Part shown: piece after piece, positions 18,549 to 27,789 of the stretch
How positions within the stretch are numbered: the first letter of the stretch is position 1
How the letters are laid out: each line of letters starts with the position of its first letter
Origin: a virus
Virus record (IMG/VR): IMGVR_UViG_3300042449_001328
Location: 25,690-89,689 of that record
Length of the DNA stretch: 64,000 bases
Reading direction: 5' to 3' (one strand)
The notes under the pieces: generated by a model
The model's database searches: none
Told to the model about the DNA's origin: nothing
Seen by the model: only the letters and a program-made list of their open reading frames with translations
Made by a program: the position numbers and the translations under genes

Positions 18549-18583
18549 ATTTAGATTTTTGAAATCTTTTTATTCGTTGAAAT

Positions 18584-18595
18584 TAAAAATACTTA
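18584..18595 (-). promoter_or_regulatory. Promoter-like motif before the scaffold gene
   Basis: TAAGTATTTTTA on the minus strand, about 35 bases before the ATG. It is a variant of the recurrent motif with A for T at the second position. Confidence 0.4.
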
Positions 18596-18610
18596 AAAAA
18601 AATATATGTT

Positions 18611-19477
18611 TTAAACTTTGGATTTCTGATCAATAATATTCACAAGCTCCCAGAATTTATCACAACTGTCTTTATCCATGTTGTGTTCTTGTACTAGGTT
18701 GGAGTATAGTTCCCCTTTTGAAAACATATAACCTTGTTTCTTTTTCTTTCTTGGATCAATTCCGTTTACGCTTTCAGTTTGAGTTACTCCACTTGAAGCC
18801 GCTGCTGTTGATGCTGTTTGAATTCCTTCTGCTTTCCAGATTTTGATATTGAAGTCTTTGTCGATTGTCCTTCTTACTCCTTTGTCATCTGTTACGTCAA
18901 CTAAATAAGGTGTGAATTCACCTCCGTTATTTACATTCATGTCGGCTTTTTCAAAGTCATAATGAATATCTTCAAAACCGCCTTTCATGATTTCCATTTT
19001 TGTCCCCTTGCATTTTGGACTTGGTGTGATGGCTACGGCACTCAATTTTGACTTTAGGATTCTATTTTTATTTTTAGGGTCTCTCTGGAGTGCTTTCCCT
19101 TCAATGCTGAAGCCAAGACGTCTTGTGTCACTATCTCTTTCCAATATCTCACCCAAATCATATACGCTACGTGCTGTTTGACTAGATGGGTACAGTTTTC
19201 CTTCAATATATAAATCACCATCTTTTACTTCAGCTTTTGTAGGTTCGCCTATAATAGCTAGTGGATCTTTGGTCCAGAGATGATGGAAATTTAAGGTGCC
19301 TCTTGCAAGCAAATCTGATAAATCCATTCCTTCTGGTTCAAGAGTTTCACCATCGCTATCAACGCCTTGTTTAGTAGTACTGGCAATTCCCTTTATGCGC
19401 ATGTTTTGATATTTATCAGTGCCTTCGCCGCCTTTTTCTATTTCAAAAGGAATGAATATTGAAAATTTATCTTCCAT
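18611..19477 (-). CDS. Prohead protease (HK97-like serine protease)
   Basis: A 288-residue protein. The segment 'LNFHHLWTKDPLAIIG' (His65/His66) and 'RRLGFSIEG' (Ser124) match the catalytic His and Ser regions of HK97-family prohead proteases, and 'SKLSAVAITPSP' follows as the next conserved strand. It would cleave scaffold and capsid N-termini in the prohead. Near the N-terminus it carries 'EIEKGGEGTD', a relative of the KGGEGS tags in the modular proteins, which could be a self-processing site. The order protease, scaffold, capsid supports the call. Confidence 0.85.
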   Translation of the reverse strand: MEDKFSIFIPFEIEKGGEGTDKYQNMRIKGIASTTKQGVDSDGETLEPEGMDLSDLLARGTLNFHHLWTKDPLAIIGEPTKAEVKDGDLYIEGKLYPSSQTARSVYDLGEILERDSDTRRLGFSIEGKALQRDPKNKNRILKSKLSAVAITPSPKCKGTKMEIMKGGFEDIHYDFEKADMNVNNGGEFTPYLVDVTDDKGVRRTIDKDFNIKIWKAEGIQTASTAAASSGVTQTESVNGIDPRKKKKQGYMFSKGELYSNLVQEHNMDKDSCDKFWELVNIIDQKSKV

Positions 19478-19503
19478 CTCTATTTTATTTTTATTTTAAA
19501 TTA

Positions 19504-20997
19504 TCAAACAACTGCTATTTCATAATACGTTCCTTGATTTCTTTCTAGTAAGAAAGCATCCGCATTAGAGATTGAACTATTAAATAGAATTGCCTCTCCG
19601 ATAACTCCAGCACCAGCTCCATTGCCTAAAGGACTTCTTGCTCCTATCGTCAAGTTGCCCGCAGTGCTACTCTCTCCCCCAGAACCAGTCGCTCGTACAA
19701 CCCCGTTTGTTCTTATATCATTCGCGCCAGCTGCGTATCTTCCAGTTGCAATAGAGTATGCGTTATTAGTAATATCTCCGTTGGATATATCCGCACCTGT
19801 TGTGTAACGCCAGTTAGTCGAACCAGATGGGCCGCCTAATGACCTTAGATTTGTGACTGTTGCTGTACTGCCCAATAGTGAAAAAAAATCCCTATCTGAT
19901 GTTACTTCTGAACGAGCCAAAACGTTCATTGTTTGTGGATTAGCTCCCCATAAGCTTGCATCTGCCGAGGTAGCCGTGTTGAATAACCATGTTGTAGCAC
20001 TGAAGCGTATAACAGGTTTGGTATTTTCAATATTTACTACACCACTCGTTACTATTTGTGGCTGGTTCCCTGCTGTTGTTTGGGTTGCGTTAAATCCATT
20101 TATTGATTGGTCGTACCAAGTCCTTACAAATCCGTTACCTTGGTTGGCTGTGGCTACTGTTTGTCGATATGTTTGAGCGGTTGCCCCTAGAGTTACTTGA
20201 GCACCCCATACGTATTTATTATGCCCAACCGTTCGAGTGGCATCATTATCTGCTGCGGCACTTGCAATAAGTGCTGCGTAGTCGGTTACCAAGGGAATAC
20301 TACCTGTAATAGACACCCTATACCATCCACCCCCCACATTGGTTATTGATGAGCTAGTATAAATTGCAACGCCTATAGCGTCCGCAGTTCCTATTGTCCC
20401 AGTGTCTAAGTTTACCCAACACCTAAATTGATTGCTTGGGCTTGTTATATGATACACACCAACTCTAACCCAAGTTCCTACAGTCGCTTTTTTAAGATAT
20501 ACCGAATGTGTAACCGTTAGCCCTAATGATAATCCAGCTATTGCTTGAGTTCTTGCACTATTTGTTGATGTACACGTTGTTAAATCAGCAGTCATCTGAC
20601 CATTTGGGGCTAAAGCGGCGTTTGTTGTAACTGTTTCACCTGCTCCTGATAATAAATCCCACGCGACATTTTCGAACTGTTCTGAATAGGTCAATAAGTT
20701 CTGATACCCCACGTGATTCATTAAATCCACTTGGTCTAAATCACCACTGGACGTAAACCCAATATTTGCCTCAGCATTATCTATATCCCTGCGTACTCTA
20801 ATAGCATTACCTGTATAAGCATTTCTTAGTCTCCTTAATGAGTAAGCAGCAGAAGATTGAATACTTATTAAATCTAATGGGGTTAGTGGTATTGTTAAAC
20901 TTTTATATAAAGTATATGGGGTAAAAATATTTACCGAAGTTGGTTTTTTCTTATCCTTAAAAGCAATTGTCATTGCTGACATTCTGTTTATTCTCAT
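19504..20997 (-). CDS. Lectin-like virion protein with an arabinofuranosidase-B-type motif
   Basis: A 497-residue protein. Residues about 48-85 ('SAAYSLRRLRNAYTGNAIRV' followed by RRD and NIGF) match a segment of the alpha-L-arabinofuranosidase B domain often found in phage adhesins. Residues 100-280 look like a beta-sandwich carbohydrate-binding module ('WVRVGVYHI', 'RCWVNLDTG', 'GWYRVSITG'), and the last 220 residues look like a laminin-G/concanavalin-like domain. No complete glycosidase active site is visible, so a binding role is more likely than hydrolysis. It sits between the polyvalent region and the protease, an unusual place for a receptor-binding protein. Confidence 0.6.
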   Translation of the reverse strand: MRINRMSAMTIAFKDKKKPTSVNIFTPYTLYKSLTIPLTPLDLISIQSSAAYSLRRLRNAYTGNAIRVRRDIDNAEANIGFTSSGDLDQVDLMNHVGYQNLLTYSEQFENVAWDLLSGAGETVTTNAALAPNGQMTADLTTCTSTNSARTQAIAGLSLGLTVTHSVYLKKATVGTWVRVGVYHITSPSNQFRCWVNLDTGTIGTADAIGVAIYTSSSITNVGGGWYRVSITGSIPLVTDYAALIASAAADNDATRTVGHNKYVWGAQVTLGATAQTYRQTVATANQGNGFVRTWYDQSINGFNATQTTAGNQPQIVTSGVVNIENTKPVIRFSATTWLFNTATSADASLWGANPQTMNVLARSEVTSDRDFFSLLGSTATVTNLRSLGGPSGSTNWRYTTGADISNGDITNNAYSIATGRYAAGANDIRTNGVVRATGSGGESSTAGNLTIGARSPLGNGAGAGVIGEAILFNSSISNADAFLLERNQGTYYEIAVV

Positions 20998-21023
20998 AAA
21001 CTTTTATATATTCCCACAGTTAT

Positions 21024-21035
21024 TAAAAATACTAA
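21024..21035 (-). promoter_or_regulatory. Promoter-like motif before the lectin-like gene
   Basis: TTAGTATTTTTA on the minus strand, about 26 bases before the ATG at 20995-20997. Confidence 0.45.
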
Positions 21036-21041
21036 TTTTAA

Positions 21042-23180
21042 CTACACTATGTTTAAATCGCTCACAAACGACTTTAAAAGCTCATTGTTCTCTTTGAAGA
21101 ATTGATCTATCAATGGCTTTATTTTGCTGTTAAATACCTCTTTAGATACATGATTATCATCTTTGTGGTATGGAACACCAACGCTTTTATATTTTACAAC
21201 ATCTTCGCCTTCAACATTGACCGCATGATACTGCTCCAAAGCTCTGGCAAAACATTCACAAGTTCTGTTCACATAATCGCTATCTGTCTTTTTGTTCAAA
21301 TTATTTCTGAATGTATTGGCTATTTTCCCAGCAAGTGAATTAAAATCATCTGACGCATAATGTCTGTTTTTTGAATTACCCAATTGATTGTCTAAGAAGT
21401 GAGCAAATTCATGAGCTAAAGTGAACCCAAACTTGCCATTTTCTTTATTGTCGCTTACACCGATTGCTTTCATTGATGGGTAATATAAACCTAAAGCATT
21501 TCTGGCGTGCATCATTTTATCCCCACTGTGGCTTATCTTTAGGCCAAACTTTTTCGATATTGATGACCTGTCCCCAAATGATTTGTAAACTTCGTTCAAT
21601 GAATTTTTTATCTGCTCAATTTGCTGCTCTTTTATTTCTTTTCCGTTTTGCAATTTCACTTTCACTCCATGACTGTCAAGTAAAGTGTTTTTTGTCCCAG
21701 AGTCACCGTAACTGGTCTCCCTGCCTTTATCAAAACTAGTGTTGTTCTCTTCTCTCTGTATACGTAAATCTTTTTTCCTCCACTGCAATTGATCTCTAAC
21801 CTCTTTATACTCAATGACACAAGGATCATCGTAACTGTACGATCTTTTGCCCATATCAAAAGGGGTTTTGTAATCCTTGTTTACAAATTTTTTATACATG
21901 TCAAAATTAGATTTCAACATACTGTTTTCATCTAATTGGCTTATCCTTTTGCCAGTAGGCAATTGGACAGGGGAATTTTTCATGTCTGGTATCTCTGCTA
22001 TCTTTGCCTCTTTTGGCAAACCCTCCCATTGTTCCTTAGTGTATTTTTTCTTCTGTTTTTCAGAAAGCCTTTTATCATAATCAAATGGATAATACATTTT
22101 TATTTTTTCATCACTCCATTCTGCTACTCTGGCCAGTATTTTCTTTGTTTCGTTTTCTTTCTTTTTGGCAATGATCGCTTTTGCAGTTTTTTGATAATAG
22201 TCTTGCATTGCTACCATTTGGTCTATCTGAACAACTGCATATTCTGATATATGGTTGTTCAATAATGCTCTATTATCTTCTTCCCATTTATTTTTATCAG
22301 AGTATTCATATTTTTTGCCAGATATTTCTATTGCGTATCCATCTTTTTCATTGCCCCACACATTTGTTGGTGAATCTAACTCCAAGTAGCTGTACTTGCC
22401 ATCAAGTATATCCCTTTTCAACTGTTCGTTGTTCAGCTTATAAGAAGATGCTGTTTTATTATATCCATTTGTGGCCAACAAATAGGTATCATCACTTAAT
22501 TTCACATAATCAAAAACAAAATTGTCCAACTTCCTTCCTGCAAAAACTGCAAGGTTTATATCTGGACACCAATTTGGTTTAGGCTTATCCAAAATACCTT
22601 CTTGTTCCACAAGCTGTATGTCCATTTGACTAATCAAGGTATAATCCAAGGCTTGTATTTTTTCACCCGATCTGGTTGTAAATTCCTTTACCTCAATATT
22701 GCTTTTTTGCTCTCCCTGTTTCTCTATGGTGTTGCTTACTGGAAGTTCACCGCTCTCTTTGCCAAACAGTTCTTTAACTGCCTTAAACCTGTTGCTTTCA
22801 GTAACATTGTTAATTATTTCAGAAGAATTTTCAACTGGAGGTATGCTTATCTCGCTTTCTGGCACTAGGGTATTGTTAACTTCATAACCTGCTTTATTAT
22901 CAATAATTGATACACCACTTACCTCAAGTTCTTTTCCGTCAACCGTGACGTTAGTACTAACATCAACTAAATTCTTTAATTCTTTTGCTTGTTCTTTCTG
23001 TACAGTCTCTTGATATGTTTCTTCTGGCATTTTTGAAATCAAATTGGACATGATTTCTTCTTTTGCATTTAACGGGAAAATCCAACCCCCAAGGGTCTTG
23101 TTCCAACTACCTATACCAACATCTGATTTTATTTTTCTCAGCAATTCTAAATTAGCATAAGTGTTGCCTGTTATAAGCAA
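21042..23180 (-). CDS. Polyvalent protein C-terminal part with a zincin metallopeptidase domain
   Basis: A 712-residue reading frame counted from a TTG, the only usual start codon near its beginning. Codons upstream stay open to about 23399 and read as sensible protein ('KGKRYEYIKVQRGG'), so the true product probably begins in the previous gene through a frameshift. Residues 1-40 form a domain with 'ITGNTY' and 'GGWIFP', of a type seen in phage polyvalent proteins. Residues 586-600 hold the zinc-binding helix 'TLAHEFAHFLDNQL' (HExxH), and 'CECFARALEQY' could supply the third ligand. It may be packaged and injected to act on host proteins. Confidence 0.75.
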   Translation of the reverse strand: MLITGNTYANLELLRKIKSDVGIGSWNKTLGGWIFPLNAKEEIMSNLISKMPEETYQETVQKEQAKELKNLVDVSTNVTVDGKELEVSGVSIIDNKAGYEVNNTLVPESEISIPPVENSSEIINNVTESNRFKAVKELFGKESGELPVSNTIEKQGEQKSNIEVKEFTTRSGEKIQALDYTLISQMDIQLVEQEGILDKPKPNWCPDINLAVFAGRKLDNFVFDYVKLSDDTYLLATNGYNKTASSYKLNNEQLKRDILDGKYSYLELDSPTNVWGNEKDGYAIEISGKKYEYSDKNKWEEDNRALLNNHISEYAVVQIDQMVAMQDYYQKTAKAIIAKKKENETKKILARVAEWSDEKIKMYYPFDYDKRLSEKQKKKYTKEQWEGLPKEAKIAEIPDMKNSPVQLPTGKRISQLDENSMLKSNFDMYKKFVNKDYKTPFDMGKRSYSYDDPCVIEYKEVRDQLQWRKKDLRIQREENNTSFDKGRETSYGDSGTKNTLLDSHGVKVKLQNGKEIKEQQIEQIKNSLNEVYKSFGDRSSISKKFGLKISHSGDKMMHARNALGLYYPSMKAIGVSDNKENGKFGFTLAHEFAHFLDNQLGNSKNRHYASDDFNSLAGKIANTFRNNLNKKTDSDYVNRTCECFARALEQYHAVNVEGEDVVKYKSVGVPYHKDDNHVSKEVFNSKIKPLIDQFFKENNELLKSFVSDLNIV

Positions 23181-23350
23181 AGATTTATCTGAATATCTTG
23201 TAATTTTTAAATCTAGTTTTGTATCCAGGGATTCGCCTAGTGGTAAATTTTCTTCTATCTTATCAGTACCTACCTCTCGGTACTGATAAAATGTTTTACC
23301 GCCCCTCTGTACTTTTATGTATTCGTACCTTTTGCCTTTTTGGATAGTGT

Positions 23351-25747
23351 CTAAAACAGACTGTTCAAAAAAAAACCGTCTTCTGACTTTTTTATTTTAG
23401 TCTTTGCTTGTTCTGCTTTCCTAATCTCTATTTCCCTTTTTGCTGCATTACTTAATGTAGGATCTGAATGTGATTTCATTTTCATCAAAATATCATTTGA
23501 CGTCCTACCAGCGTGTTCAGCTAGTTTTTCAGGTGAATGTTGGAATTTTCCCTTGCTGTTAGCTTTTTGTTGATCGTTATTTTCAGATTTAGAGATTAAA
23601 GTTTTTTTCTTTAACCTACTCTCCCACAAAATTTTACCGTCAGGGGTTAAGACATTATCATTTTTTACAAACTCTAGGCCATGTTGTTTTTCTGCTAATT
23701 CATAAAGCAATGAACCTATTCCTTGACCCCTATGATTTGGATCTACTTGTACAGTTGTAGCTATTAAATTCGGTTTGAATTTGTTTTTTATATAAGTCAT
23801 GTCTCCCACATGATTGTTACCTTTTTTAGCAATAATTTTATATTCATTGTCATCCAAATGCTTTATATGAAATGAAGCATTTTCTCCATTTTTAAGTTTT
23901 TTTTCATAAATAGGGTAACCTAAGTTTGTGTGACCTACAACAATTCCACCCCTATCCCCCTCAGCTTTTTCGAGATCGTTACTCTCACCCTTCTCAATTC
24001 CAAAATACTCTTTTAAGTGTTCTTTAGTGTCTTTAAATAAATCCGCTGCCATCCACTCGTTTACTGACATAAACTTTAATTGAGTAGCTTCGTTTTCTAA
24101 ATCAATGTTAGCTAGAGGTGAAGTGCCTAAGTCTTGATAGAAATTTATGCAGTAACCGTTTAATGTTTGACCTGTTGGCAATTGCTTAGTGTAGCATGGA
24201 ACTAGATAAGAGGATTTGTCAATGTCTAGATTTGTTTCTTCTTTGAATTCCCTGAATGCTGCTTCGTCTGGTCTTTCATCTCCGTCCACATGACCTCCAG
24301 GCAGCATCCATTGTCCGTTATCTTCTCTTTTCATTAAAAGCAACTTTCCTTCGTGGTCTGTGTAGATAATTGCTACATAGTCTCCTTCGGCTTTTTTTAG
24401 CTCGTTGCTTAATTCTTTCTTTTGCTTTTTAGCCTCTTTCTTTTGCTTTTCATCGTCATCCTCTTCTAGTATTTTTACTAGGTTCTTATGCTCTTCGATG
24501 AATTCATCTTTTGGGATTTCAACTTTTTCAGACTTTTTTATTTCACCTGAGATATGTTTTTTTACCGTATCTACTATTTGTTGTATAGAATCTCCTTCTT
24601 TAACATCTATATTTATAAACTCAACATTTGGGTGTTCTTTTTTTATTTCTTCAAACGAAGTCTTATTTCTCCTATAATCTGAATTATTAAAATCGCCTAC
24701 AGTAACATTGATTATCTTTTTCAACCCATCATCTTCAATGTCTGAATTAAAGTTGCTCCAATCAGGTGTATGGTCTTTCACCCTTATTCCTATATCTCCA
24801 AACCTAGCATAGCCTTGATTCCCTAACGGGAAACCTAATGAGGCTTGTATGTCAAATTCAGCTTTAACTTGATTTTTTTCATCTAAATCGTAATCTTTGA
24901 ATTTATGACCCGATAAAGCTGATTTAAAAGTAGTATGCCCTCTTACTCCACTTCCAATCCCTCCCTTACTCAACTCTATCTCCACAGCTAGTTGATATAC
25001 TCTTTCGGCTGATTCTAGGTCTAGGTTGTGAGATTTTTGGAGGTCGATTAGGATGTCGGCTTTAGAAACTTCCTCTTTTTCAACTTGAGTTTTATGGTAA
25101 TTTTCACTCATTCTATGAGCAGATTCATTAATGCTTGAATCTTTTATTTTACCATCACTGCGAGTACCATGTTTTTTATAAGAATCTGTTAATATTTTAT
25201 TATGAGCATTTTGAGCATCTATATGGTCTTGTTTTGAAAAACTCGCATAATGATCCAAAACTTTTGATTTTGTTCCAGGTTTTAAATGAGATTCATAAAT
25301 CGGTTTATTTGATTGCGTAGTCCCTATAACTTTTCCGCCTTTAGAACCAACGCCGCCTTTCTCAATTAGCTCCTCTAACTCCTTCTCAGCTTTTTCTATC
25401 CCTTCGTGAAACTTAGCTACCTTATTGATAAACTTATCTTCGTTCTTAGATCTCTTTTCTTGAAGGATTTGTTTTGTGGCTTGGATTTCTTCGTTGCCTT
25501 CTGATTTAACTAGGGCTTGATCGCAGGCTTGAATTTTAGATTCAAATTCCTGATCTATTTCATCGAAGTTTTCGATTGCTTTTTGCAAGTCCTCTTTGCC
25601 TAACTCAATTACCTCCTCCAATGCCTCTGCTTTGCGTAGTTCTATTTGATCGGCAGTAAGATTGTTGCCTTGTTCATCTTGGATAACAACTCCGGGGATT
25701 TCTTTGATAGTGCCAAAAGCATTACGGATAGTTGAAAATAAATTCAT
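23351..25747 (-). CDS. Polyvalent protein N-terminal part: tags, Nudix and GNAT domains
   Basis: A 798-residue multidomain protein. Residues 35-130 are coiled-coil. Tag-like segments start near 131 (GGVGSKGG), 262 (GGIGSGVRG) and 597 (GDRGG, then GHTNLGYPIYE). Residues 456-585 form a Nudix hydrolase with the box GHVDGDE-x7-REFKEET at about 485-506, which would hydrolyse nucleoside-diphosphate-linked compounds. Residues 625-715 form a GNAT acetyltransferase with 'VDPNHRGQGIGSLLYELA'. The frame ends just after a run of nine T, and the next open frame continues in -1. It probably makes one large fused protein with the downstream zincin part. Confidence 0.8.
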   Translation of the reverse strand: MNLFSTIRNAFGTIKEIPGVVIQDEQGNNLTADQIELRKAEALEEVIELGKEDLQKAIENFDEIDQEFESKIQACDQALVKSEGNEEIQATKQILQEKRSKNEDKFINKVAKFHEGIEKAEKELEELIEKGGVGSKGGKVIGTTQSNKPIYESHLKPGTKSKVLDHYASFSKQDHIDAQNAHNKILTDSYKKHGTRSDGKIKDSSINESAHRMSENYHKTQVEKEEVSKADILIDLQKSHNLDLESAERVYQLAVEIELSKGGIGSGVRGHTTFKSALSGHKFKDYDLDEKNQVKAEFDIQASLGFPLGNQGYARFGDIGIRVKDHTPDWSNFNSDIEDDGLKKIINVTVGDFNNSDYRRNKTSFEEIKKEHPNVEFINIDVKEGDSIQQIVDTVKKHISGEIKKSEKVEIPKDEFIEEHKNLVKILEEDDDEKQKKEAKKQKKELSNELKKAEGDYVAIIYTDHEGKLLLMKREDNGQWMLPGGHVDGDERPDEAAFREFKEETNLDIDKSSYLVPCYTKQLPTGQTLNGYCINFYQDLGTSPLANIDLENEATQLKFMSVNEWMAADLFKDTKEHLKEYFGIEKGESNDLEKAEGDRGGIVVGHTNLGYPIYEKKLKNGENASFHIKHLDDNEYKIIAKKGNNHVGDMTYIKNKFKPNLIATTVQVDPNHRGQGIGSLLYELAEKQHGLEFVKNDNVLTPDGKILWESRLKKKTLISKSENNDQQKANSKGKFQHSPEKLAEHAGRTSNDILMKMKSHSDPTLSNAAKREIEIRKAEQAKTKIKKSEDGFFLNSLF
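23367..23375 (-). other. T9 slippery run at the junction of the two polyvalent frames
   Basis: On the minus strand the junction reads GGT TTT TTT TTG in the upstream frame, a run of nine T. A -1 slip here would bypass the TAG at 23351-23353 and enter the downstream frame as TTT GAA CAG. Only a weak hairpin follows. Programmed frameshifting, length variation of the run, or a sequencing error are all possible. Confidence 0.65.
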
Positions 25748-25779
25748 CTTTGTTTTGTTGAAAGTATAATGATTGTATT

Positions 25780-25792
25780 TAAAAATACTAAA
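25780..25792 (-). promoter_or_regulatory. Promoter-like motif before the polyvalent gene
   Basis: TTTAGTATTTTTA on the minus strand, about 32 bases before the ATG at 25745-25747. Confidence 0.45.
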
Positions 25793-25794
25793 AA

Positions 25795-26517
25795 TCAGCG
25801 TTCGTATTTACACTTGTCAGGATACAAGTGTTGTAGCAATATTTGAATCTGTCCGCCCTCAAGGCCAGTGTCGCCTATTGAGAATACTGGAGAATCGGAT
25901 ACTGATTGTTTTAATTCGTTCAGCGACCTGTGGTCATTGATCTTTATGTCGTTGAACTGGACTTTATCTAAGTTCATCAGGTTTCCATATAACGACTTTA
26001 TTGTAAAACCATTACGTTCTTCTTCCCAAGGGATGGCTGAATTTATGTCTAGGAATGATTGCCTGTTGTACCTGATAGGGGTGTGGCAATCGAAGTTGTG
26101 GGTTGTGCTGTTTCTTGAAAGCAGGTGGTCGATGGTGTTCTTTACCGAAATCCTGTAACTAGATTGAGGGTTTGTCCTTGACAATAACCCTTCCAGTGAT
26201 TTGTTGTAGTAATTAGGGAAAGTGTCCGCTGAATGGTCTTGGTTTAAAAAGTGATCGTCATTGAAAAACAAGAAGGTATCACTGATGCTATGTGTGCTAC
26301 ATGCTTCTTTTATCTTGCTGAGTATGTTTTTCTCTTTGCATGGCGACCAATCGTCCATTGGTATGTGGATGCAGTTGTGTTCAAACCAAGGTGGTTCTCC
26401 CACTATATAGACATTGCCTACGTCTTTTAAATGTTTTTCTATTGACCTAAGTGAATATTTAAGTTCTAGGTCGTAGAATCGACTGCCTATTCCAAGGACA
26501 TATACAACGTCTGTCAT
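25795..26517 (-). CDS. Stealth-like glycosyl- or sugar-phosphate transferase
   Basis: A 240-residue enzyme at the end of the glycan cassette. It begins 'DVVYVLGIGSRFYDLELKYS' followed by 'LRSIEKHL', has the acidic motif 'FLFFNDDHFL' near residue 86, and later 'DCHTPIRYNRQSF'. This order (N-terminal strand, NDD, HTP) resembles the conserved regions of Stealth proteins, which transfer sugar phosphates in capsule synthesis. The substrate cannot be read from the sequence. A hairpin lies just upstream of its start. Confidence 0.6.
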   Translation of the reverse strand: MTDVVYVLGIGSRFYDLELKYSLRSIEKHLKDVGNVYIVGEPPWFEHNCIHIPMDDWSPCKEKNILSKIKEACSTHSISDTFLFFNDDHFLNQDHSADTFPNYYNKSLEGLLSRTNPQSSYRISVKNTIDHLLSRNSTTHNFDCHTPIRYNRQSFLDINSAIPWEEERNGFTIKSLYGNLMNLDKVQFNDIKINDHRSLNELKQSVSDSPVFSIGDTGLEGGQIQILLQHLYPDKCKYER

Positions 26518-26532
26518 GAACGCATTATCGTA

Positions 26533-26565
26533 ACCCTATAACTTGATAAAATCAGAGGTTATAGG
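26533..26565. promoter_or_regulatory. 9-bp hairpin between the cassette end genes
   Basis: CCCTATAAC and GTTATAGGG form a perfect 9-bp stem with a 15-base loop, 16 bases before the start of the Stealth-like gene. No T-run follows on either strand, so it is not a standard terminator; it may be a leader structure or protein-binding site. Confidence 0.4.
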
Positions 26566-26577
26566 GAATAAGAAATT

Positions 26578-26889
26578 TTAGAAGCTAGAAGGGCCAGGGT
26601 TTTCAACCACTAAGGTCAGTATATTGGCTTCGTCTGTTTCTGAAACAAGAAGCCCTAATCCTCTCAATTGAGCTATGGCTACCAGTTCCTGAACAGTTGT
26701 TTCCTTCAATTGGATGTTTGACAAAATCTTTTGGTGAAAACTGTTTGTTATATTTTGAGGGTGTAAACCTTTTATTTCTAAAACGGTAAGGTTGCCCATA
26801 GCATCAGACAAACCAGTGATATTAGGCATGAAGTCTGTATATAATCGAACTCTTACTTGTTGGTCTGTAAAGGTGAATAGTTTTGCCAT
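26578..26889 (-). CDS. Small protein of unknown function in the glycan cassette
   Basis: A 103-residue protein that I do not recognise. It contains a helical middle part with 'TTVQELVAIAQLRGLGLLV'. Unlike its neighbours it has its own promoter-like motif, and its strand-rich ends would fit a small virion or binding protein rather than an enzyme. Confidence 0.5.
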   Translation of the reverse strand: MAKLFTFTDQQVRVRLYTDFMPNITGLSDAMGNLTVLEIKGLHPQNITNSFHQKILSNIQLKETTVQELVAIAQLRGLGLLVSETDEANILTLVVENPGPSSF

Positions 26890-26910
26890 CGGTCTTTTTA
26901 GTATTGAAAT

Positions 26911-26923
26911 TAAAAATACTAAA
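26911..26923 (-). promoter_or_regulatory. Promoter-like motif inside the glycan cassette
   Basis: TTTAGTATTTTTA on the minus strand, about 21 bases before the ATG at 26887-26889. It would let the last two cassette genes be expressed separately. Confidence 0.45.
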
Positions 26924-26960
26924 TTTTTCTTTTACTTTTTAATCTCAACAATTAGTAAAA

Positions 26961-27596
26961 TCAAAATGGCAAAGAAGATGCTTGGACATAAAAAGCATCC
27001 CCCCAAGACTTATTGAGTGCCCATTGGGTCTGTACCCTTGTGAAACCAAATGCACCTAAATAGAAATCAACATCTTCGATCAAAGCGCAGCCAGCATATA
27101 GTTCTGCTTTGTTGACCTCAATATATACTGCCTGAAATTGTTTTAACAAATCCCCCATGCCCCTTAATGCCAATAGATCTGCGCCCTGCAAGTCTATGTT
27201 CAATAGATCGCAGTTTTTTAAATCCAATCCCAACTTATCTACCCTTCTCATTACTGTCTTGAATTCACTGATATAAGTCACGTCAGGATGTTCTACGCTA
27301 TGTAATTTTAAGTCCAATATTGAACTAGATTGACCTTTGTTGCTCGATACATGGAAGGTCACTTCTTTGCCCTCTTCATCTCCTATGCAATAATTGAATC
27401 CAGTTGCATCAGGGTACTTGCTCAAATTCTCTTTGAGTTTTAAAAATATCTCTGGATTGGCTTCAATCCAAATTTGTTTCTTTATACCCAATTGATCGTA
27501 TATAGGAGCTTCTTCACCTACATTTCCTCCTATATGTAGGACGCCTGTGAATTTCAAATCATAGTATGGGAAAAGTTTTCTAAAATCTATTAGCAT
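26961..27596 (-). CDS. FkbM-family methyltransferase
   Basis: A 211-residue enzyme. 'VLHIGGNVGEEAPIYDQL' is the SAM-binding glycine motif, 'IWIEANPEIFLKLKENL' the following acidic strand, and 'LLNIDLQGADLLALRGMGDLL' the typical FkbM motif with Asp. FkbM enzymes O-methylate sugars or related metabolites. It overlaps the preceding small gene by seven bases and belongs to the cassette. The sugar position methylated cannot be predicted. Confidence 0.8.
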   Translation of the reverse strand: MLIDFRKLFPYYDLKFTGVLHIGGNVGEEAPIYDQLGIKKQIWIEANPEIFLKLKENLSKYPDATGFNYCIGDEEGKEVTFHVSSNKGQSSSILDLKLHSVEHPDVTYISEFKTVMRRVDKLGLDLKNCDLLNIDLQGADLLALRGMGDLLKQFQAVYIEVNKAELYAGCALIEDVDFYLGAFGFTRVQTQWALNKSWGDAFYVQASSLPF

Positions 27597-27784
27597 TTTT
27601 GTATAATCATTAAGTGGATAATATCGTTAATATTTGAAGTAGGTTTGTCTTTATAAGCAAACGAATAAACTGCTGATGTGGTCTCATAAATCCTATCCAT
27701 ACCCCAATCAACAAACTGTTTCCCATCTTCTTGTGGGACTATACCTTGTAGTTTAATAGATTTTAGTATGCTTAAATAATCCAT
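27590..27784 (-). CDS. Small cassette protein, unknown
   Basis: A 64-residue protein with no recognised motif. It lies between two methyltransferase genes and overlaps the FkbM gene by seven bases, so it is probably co-translated with it. Confidence 0.45.
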   Translation of the reverse strand: MDYLSILKSIKLQGIVPQEDGKQFVDWGMDRIYETTSAVYSFAYKDKPTSNINDIIHLMIIQKC

Positions 27785-27789
27785 AATTT

